Assembly: GCA_027596195.1 (NCBI GenBank) | Contig: JADGJG010000847.1 | Span: 1-11,769, forward strand | From: Podochytrium sp. JEL0797 | Lineage: Eukaryota > Chytridiomycota > Chytridiomycetes > Chytridiales > Chytriomycetaceae | DNA: 11,769 nt | Direction: 5' to 3' | Notes under the pieces: generated by a model | Told to the model about the DNA's origin: nothing | What the model saw: only the letters and a program-made list of their open reading frames with translations | The model's database searches: none | Shown here: positions 8,301 to 11,769 of the stretch, piece after piece | Layout: every line of letters begins with the position of its first letter | How positions within the stretch are numbered: the first letter of the stretch is position 1 | Program-made: the position numbers and the translations under genes

Positions 8301-9855
8301 ATGGAGGATGTGTACGGGAGGCCGACGAGGACTTCGGGGGACCGGTAGAAGCGCGATTGGATGTAGGTGTAAATGGTTTGGTTTTCGTGGCAGGCGGAGC
8401 CAAAGTCGATGACTTTGATTTCGGGTTCCGAGAGGCTGATTGGAGAAAGGTTAGAAAATGGCTCTTTTTCGGCGAAATTCACGACGCGAAAAACAACAAA
8501 CGTTTTGAGTAAAATGTTCTGAAAAAAGCAAACAACATCCCAGTTTAACATACATTCTCACCCAAAAAACAAAAAAAAATCAATTCACCTCCGGTTTCAA
8601 ATCACTATGAATAATCTTGGCCCGCCCCAACAAGACCAAACACTCCAAAATCTGCTTCACAAACACGCGCACAAGGTTCGTACTGAGCCCGCGAAATTGG
8701 TTCTGTTTGATGAGTTCGTACAGGTTCGCCGAGAGCATCTCAAACACAATGCAGAGGTGGTTGCGGAACACGAACGTGTCCTTCATTCCGACAATGTGGT
8801 ATTTGTCGGTTTGGTCCCATTTGTTGTTGAGCTTTTTGAGGGGGTGGGGTTGTGTGTGTTTTGGATTGGTATGGGTTTCGCAGGCGGCGGGGGCGTTTTC
8901 CACTCACAATGTCCAAGATGGCCACTTCCACAAGACTCTGGTTGTAATACGCGGGTTTGTTTTTGATCACTTTGACTGCCACAAAGTCTTTGGTTTTGAT
9001 GTTTTGGCATTTGACAACTTGGCCAAACGTGCCTTGGCCTAACAGATCGAGAATATGGTACCTGAGAGCGAGGGAGAAAAGAGGACGTGATTAAAAGATT
9101 TGGATTCGATCGGTTCGTGGAGGGTGAAATGGAAGAGGGGGGAAATAAGCGGGGTTTGCGAATGGGCGAAATGAACAACAAAAAAAGGCGATAAGGTATT
9201 CCGTGGTTTCTTCGCATGTCCGACAGGCAATTCGATAACGAGAGTATTTGAAGAATCAAGAGGGAAAGGGAATGCAGGGTTCGTTTTGGATCTCCATGGT
9301 AGTAGTTAACGCAACACGCTCAGTAGAGACGGACAGCGAATGCAAGACTAGTGGTTTATAGGATAAAGAGGAAATACTCAACTGCTGATCGTCTTTGTTG
9401 CCCAGCACATCGTTCACATAGAGAATATAGTCGTTGTCCTGGTTGTCCCAGCCCTCGTTCAGGACAGGCTTTGACGGCTTAGTCAGGACGCGCTTGGGAT
9501 TCGAAGCGAGGGTATAGGCGAAGGCGGGGTTGCAGGCGGCGAAGGTTTGCGGCAGCCGCACGGTGAGGTGGGCTGCGATGCTGCGGGGCATCGGAGTGGT
9601 TCCTGGTAACGAGGCTGTGTGCGGCTGCGGCGCGTGTGCGGAGTGTGGTAACGAGGCGGCGGCGGCGGCGGCGGCAGCCGTGTGCGACTGTGTGGCGTCG
9701 GCATCCGCAACAAGCAAAGACGACGTCGTCGACAAAGGCGACAAAGTCAGCGGCACACACTGCGGACATCCAAACGCAGAGCCGCTGTGTGTCGCGGCGT
9801 GGTCGTTTGCGGCGACATCCAGCCCAGAGCGATGCAGTGGCGGGCTTCCCATCAT
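5364..9855 (-). CDS. YAK1: YAK1-family dual-specificity protein kinase (DYRK superfamily)
   Basis: A Ser/Thr kinase that in fungi acts in nutrient and stress signalling opposite PKA (family knowledge). Exons 5' to 3': 9383-9855, 8908-9061, 8589-8831, 8502-8518, 8078-8435, 7870-7987, 5364-7798. These join to 1265 codons plus TGA. The N-terminus has an Ala-rich run and then the YAK1 hallmark 'VLTKPSKPVLNEGWDNQD' (about 123-140). The kinase domain spans about 159-500. It has the glycine loop 'GQGTFGQV' (166-173), Lys188 in 'VAVKVIKNKPAYY', the catalytic loop 'HSDLKPEN' (Asp286; Ser at the position that is usually Cys in YAK1/DYRK), 'IDFGSAC' (305-311), and the autophosphorylated activation loop 'YTYIQSRFYRSPEV' (Tyr318, Tyr320). 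It also has 'WSLGCIAAELFLGLPLFPG'. A low-complexity tail of about 765 residues follows. The start is ATGATG at 9850-9855 (G at -3); an in-frame upstream extension has no ATG. The ORF is much longer than typical YAK1 because of the tail. Confidence 0.95.
6066..6086 (-). repeat. Poly-glutamine tract (CAG/CAA) in YAK1 tail
   Basis: A run of seven Gln codons of mixed CAG and CAA, seen on the plus strand as gttgttgttgctgctg. It is followed by more Gln-rich sequence and is probably length-variable between strains. Confidence 0.85.
6297..6440 (-). repeat. 4 x 36-nt in-frame tandem repeat in YAK1 tail
   Basis: Four adjacent 36-nt units (6405-6440, 6369-6404, 6333-6368, 6297-6332), each encoding a variant of the 12-residue unit 'QHSPYNQHPVAA'. 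The last unit has drifted to 'QHSPYNQQPVPP'. The units differ mainly at synonymous or near-synonymous positions, so this is a coding minisatellite in which the peptide seems to be kept. Confidence 0.95.
7104..7124 (-). repeat. Second poly-glutamine tract in YAK1 tail
   Basis: Seven Gln codons (CAG/CAA mix) after 'GGRPRSS', seen on the plus strand as ctgttgctgttgctgctgctg. Confidence 0.85.
8502..8518 (-). other. 17-nt microexon of YAK1 (catalytic loop)
   Basis: This exon encodes Asn-Ile-Leu-Leu-Lys plus two bases of the next codon, directly after 'IIHSDLKPE'. It lies between a 70-nt intron (8519-8588, donor GTGAAT, acceptor TTTTTTCAG) and a 66-nt intron (8436-8501, donor GTTTGT, branch-like TTCTAACC, acceptor AATCAG). 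The Asn is the invariant metal-binding residue of DLKPEN, so the exon is needed for an active kinase. If the 66-nt intron is not removed, the exon merges in frame with the next one and adds 22 residues. Confidence 0.8.
9062..9382 (-). other. YAK1 intron 1 (321 nt, longest intron in the window)
   Basis: Donor GTTGAG after 'NKDDQ' and acceptor CTCTCAG before 'YHILDLLGQGTFGQV'; the conserved YAK1 sequence is continuous across the splice, so no exon is missing. It is several times longer than most introns here. I see no RNA gene or conserved coding block inside; short open frames within it look accidental. Confidence 0.8.
9655..9681 (-). repeat. Poly-alanine (GCC/GCG) run in YAK1 N-terminus
   Basis: A plus-strand ggc repeat encodes a run of about eight Ala after 'DATQSHT'. 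It is a trinucleotide microsatellite within the first exon. Confidence 0.8.
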
Positions 9856-9902
9856 GGCGGATCTTTGGTGAAAGTGCCGAGACAAAAAATGTTTTGTTCC
9901 AT
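9852..9902 (-). promoter_or_regulatory. Upstream ORF (16 codons) overlapping the YAK1 start
   Basis: An ATG at 9900-9902 opens a frame of 16 codons that ends in TGA at 9852-9854. The TGA shares two bases with the first YAK1 ATG (9853-9855), and the second ATG (9850-9852) follows at once, giving the arrangement ATGATG with an embedded TGA. If the mRNA starts upstream of 9902, scanning ribosomes would meet this ORF first, and YAK1 translation would depend on leaky scanning or reinitiation. Whether it is in the mRNA is unknown, because the gap to the previous gene is only 80 bp. Confidence 0.5.
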
Positions 9903-9935
9903 CTCCAACCCTCACAAGTACTTCATTCAACACGA
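9856..9935. other. 80-bp spacer between SEC17 stop and YAK1 start
   Basis: There is no clear polyadenylation signal or TATA box. It holds most of the uORF. The SEC17 3' UTR and the YAK1 5' UTR must almost certainly overlap, or extend into the neighbouring coding sequences. Confidence 0.6.
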
Positions 9936-11314
9936 TCAAGTCAAATCCTCCTCGTCTTCAGTAATGCTCTTCTTGACCCGCAGCAGCAGCGTCGTCTTCC
10001 ACCCGTCAAGCTTGCTGAGTCGGTCGTAGTCCACAACCGCATTCGTGAACGCCTCCACGTCGCCATTCTCGAGCGCATCCGCGAGGCTCTGTCATATTCA
10101 AAATGAGTTACTCAAGAAGTCCATAAAAACTGTATTCTTACCAAAATGAACTTGCACTCGCGAGTCTCGTGGAAATTCAAATCCATGCCACAATATCTGT
10201 CCATGCTGGCCCGAATGCGAACCATGTCCTAGAAACAAAACCATTAACCACCTTGTACCCCATCAACAAAATCAACAAAAGCGGCCCCCCCGCCTCACCC
10301 CGATATTCAACAAGCAAATCCCACTCTTGAAAAAGTATTCCTTCATGCTCCACTTGGTCAACTTGTTGTCCACACAACGACTCGCCACATCCTCGAACCC
10401 ATTCACGGCCGCCTCAAAGTCTTCGAGCTGGCCCGCGAACGTGGCTGCCTTGAGGATGCACGCATCCGCTTGTCTGATTCACAACCAACAAAGAAGAGAG
10501 TAAGACCCGAGTGAAAAACAAGCCTCTAAAACAAACGCACGCGTGACTCTCTTCGCCTTGGTACCACTCCCCCGCCTTCTCATACGCTTCACGCGCCCCC
10601 TGCAAATCACCCACATCATTCTCATACGTCTCCGCAATCTGCTTCTGATTGCTCGCAGCAGCACTGAACCGTCCCTTTTCAATCAAAATGGCAACAGCGC
10701 TCTGGAGGGCCGTGATTGATTCTGAAAAGGGCGGGAGGTCAATTTCGTCACGATGAGGCAAACTCAAGGGGGGAGTTTTGCGTGTTACCCAACGGATTCG
10801 ACTTTTTGTAACTCTTTGCGGCATTCATGAAGCTCGTGGCGGCTTCGTCCTTTTCGCCCATGCGCACGAGAATGTTGGCTTGGGACATGTAGGCGTCCCC
10901 AGACTCTTTCCCTGTGAAAGATCGGAGGGGTCAGAAGCGAAGCCATTGTGGTTCTCACGTGAGAGGGGAAGGAGTGATCCGCGTGTGCCCCGCTCTCTCT
11001 CCCTCGTAAATGACAAAACCGCGCCCGTCGGGTGTCTCGAAACCAACAATCGATCGCCTCAGTCATCCACCCCTCCCTCATCGCATGCACCGCGCCCCAT
11101 CCAATACCATCCCCTCCACACCCAACCACACCAGGGTGGTGTAATGCTGAGAGTACTCACACTGCTTGTTCATCTTGAACGTATTTCCAGCACGCTGGTA
11201 CAACTCAGCCGCCTCTTCGAGCTTTGGCCCGCCGAGTCCGAACCATCCGGCGGGTTGGGACGCTTTCTTTTCGGCTTCGGCGAGGTATCCGCGCGCTTCT
11301 TTGCTATCGGCCAT
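9936..11314 (-). CDS. SEC17: Alpha-SNAP (Sec17), NSF adaptor for SNARE disassembly
   Basis: A soluble adaptor that binds SNARE bundles and recruits and stimulates the AAA+ ATPase NSF/Sec18 at all secretory and vacuolar fusion steps (family knowledge). Exons 5' to 3': 11161-11314, 10789-10911, 10541-10721, 10299-10473, 10142-10228, 9936-10088. They join to 290 residues plus TGA, matching the usual length of about 290-295. The protein is a TPR-like helical array. It opens 'MADSKEARGYLAEAEKKA', keeps the membrane-attachment loop region 'GWFGLGG', and has the family blocks 'DEAATSFMNAAKSYKK', 'GRFSAAASNQKQIAETYEND', 'KWSMKEYFFKSGICLL' and the C-terminal NSF-stimulating segment 'LDGWKTTLLLRVKKSI' with an acidic end 'EDEEDLT'. 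All five introns are GT..AG (249, 67, 67, 70 and 53 nt). The start ATG has A at -3 and G at +4. The C-terminus looks more fungal than animal. I found nothing broken. Confidence 0.97.
10912..11160 (-). other. SEC17 intron 1 (249 nt)
   Basis: Donor GTGAGT after 'FKMNKQ' and acceptor TTTCACAG before 'KESGDAYMSQANIL'; the split codon gives Trp. It is much longer than the other four SEC17 introns (53-70 nt). No conserved exon or RNA gene is visible inside. Confidence 0.85.
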
Positions 11315-11620
11315 TTCTCCAGAAAAAATGATTTTCGAACCCCCCCCCACCTCCAAACAAGACGTCCAAAAAACAAGGAGTGACGCCCCCCGGCCCCTCT
11401 CCTCGTCTCTGCTTTTCTTTTTTGATGACCGTTGGCGTTTTCCCCTTTCCTCGGGGGCAACATGTGAACTCGCTTGCGCCCCCCGCCCCCCCTTCAAGGA
11501 AACGTGAATTCATAACGGAACGCGTGGTAAACAAATCCCGGAATCAAAAGTGCATTGAAATTTTGAATGAGGGGGGGTGGAGAAGATCGTTCCACTCCCT
11601 CTTGCGCCTTCTTCCACGAA

Positions 11621-11635
11621 TTTGAACAGTTCAAA
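11621..11635. repeat. 15-bp palindrome upstream of SEC17
   Basis: tttgaac-a-gttcaaa: two perfect 7-nt inverted arms around one base, about 310 bp upstream of the SEC17 ATG. It could be a dimeric transcription-factor site. It is short enough to arise by chance in AT-rich sequence. Confidence 0.3.
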
Positions 11636-11657
11636 ATGAATTTCAATCATGGAATGC

Positions 11658-11687
11658 GGGGGGGGGGGGGGGGGGAAAAAAAAAAAA
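11658..11687. repeat. G18 followed directly by A12
   Basis: An uninterrupted run of 18 G and then 12 A on the plus strand, about 345-375 bp upstream of the SEC17 ATG. Runs this long are prone to slippage and sequencing error, so the exact length is uncertain. Confidence 0.9.
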
Positions 11688-11769
11688 TACATTTCTTAAG
11701 TAATGCCCAAAAACGAGGTAACGTGGGGGTGCATGGGGGCAAAAAATGAAGTTACATAGAAAAAGTGTG

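Larger units (their letters stand above)
11315..11769. other. Upstream region of SEC17, no gene supported
   Basis: This 455-bp stretch carries many pyrimidine or purine homopolymers and no open frame with recognisable protein similarity on either strand. It probably holds the SEC17 promoter and 5' UTR, and perhaps the edge of the next gene's flank. I see no clear TATA box; the A12 run (11676-11687) could act as a nucleosome-excluding poly(dA:dT) element, which is inference. Confidence 0.6.

Noticed and set aside
9856..9939. In-frame N-terminal extension of YAK1 upstream of the ATGATG
   Set aside because: It has no ATG, only TTG/GTG, and would overlap the SEC17 stop; a eukaryotic start there is unlikely.
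11096..11160. Possible extra exon inside the 249-nt SEC17 intron
   Set aside because: The SEC17 protein is continuous across the splice at 'FKMNKQ' and 'WKESGDAY', and the total length already fits the family.

Overview
The window looks like nuclear DNA from a eukaryote with compact, intron-rich genes. It carries three protein-coding genes, all on the minus strand and head to tail. Read 5'->3' on the minus strand they are: alpha-SNAP/SEC17 (11314 to 9936), a YAK1/DYRK-family kinase (9855 to 5364), and a MyTH4-FERM myosin (5237, running off the left edge at base 1). I placed 29 introns by eye; all have GT..AG ends and every splice keeps the conserved protein in frame.

Organism: the SEC17 C-terminus and the YAK1-specific N-terminal box look fungal. 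A MyTH4-FERM tail on a myosin is not a feature of Dikarya. Together with short introns and gaps of 80 and 126 bp between genes, this points to an early-diverging (zoosporic, chytrid-like) fungus or a close opisthokont relative. This placement is inference; Amoebozoa or a unicellular holozoan cannot be excluded without a database search.

Layout: 1-5237 is the myosin: FERM (partial), MyTH4, charged helix, three IQ motifs, motor and a short N-terminus, in order of rising coordinate. 5238-5363 is a short spacer. 5364-9855 is YAK1: a very long low-complexity C-terminal tail with a 4 x 36-nt tandem repeat, then the kinase domain split over six exons including a 17-nt microexon, a 321-nt first intron, and an Ala-rich N-terminus. 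9856-9935 is an 80-bp spacer holding a 16-codon upstream ORF whose stop overlaps the YAK1 start. 9936-11314 is SEC17 in six exons. 11315-11769 is upstream sequence with long homopolymers (G18 followed by A12) and no gene that I can support.

The three genes do not form an obvious pathway: membrane fusion recycling (SEC17), nutrient/stress signalling kinase (YAK1) and an actin motor probably acting at the membrane (myosin). I found no mobile element, CRISPR array, tRNA or rRNA. The points most worth a second look are the MyTH4-FERM myosin in a fungal-looking genome, the sharp drop in intron size between its motor and tail halves, seven stop-free frame-neutral introns, the YAK1 microexon, and the overlapping uORF.
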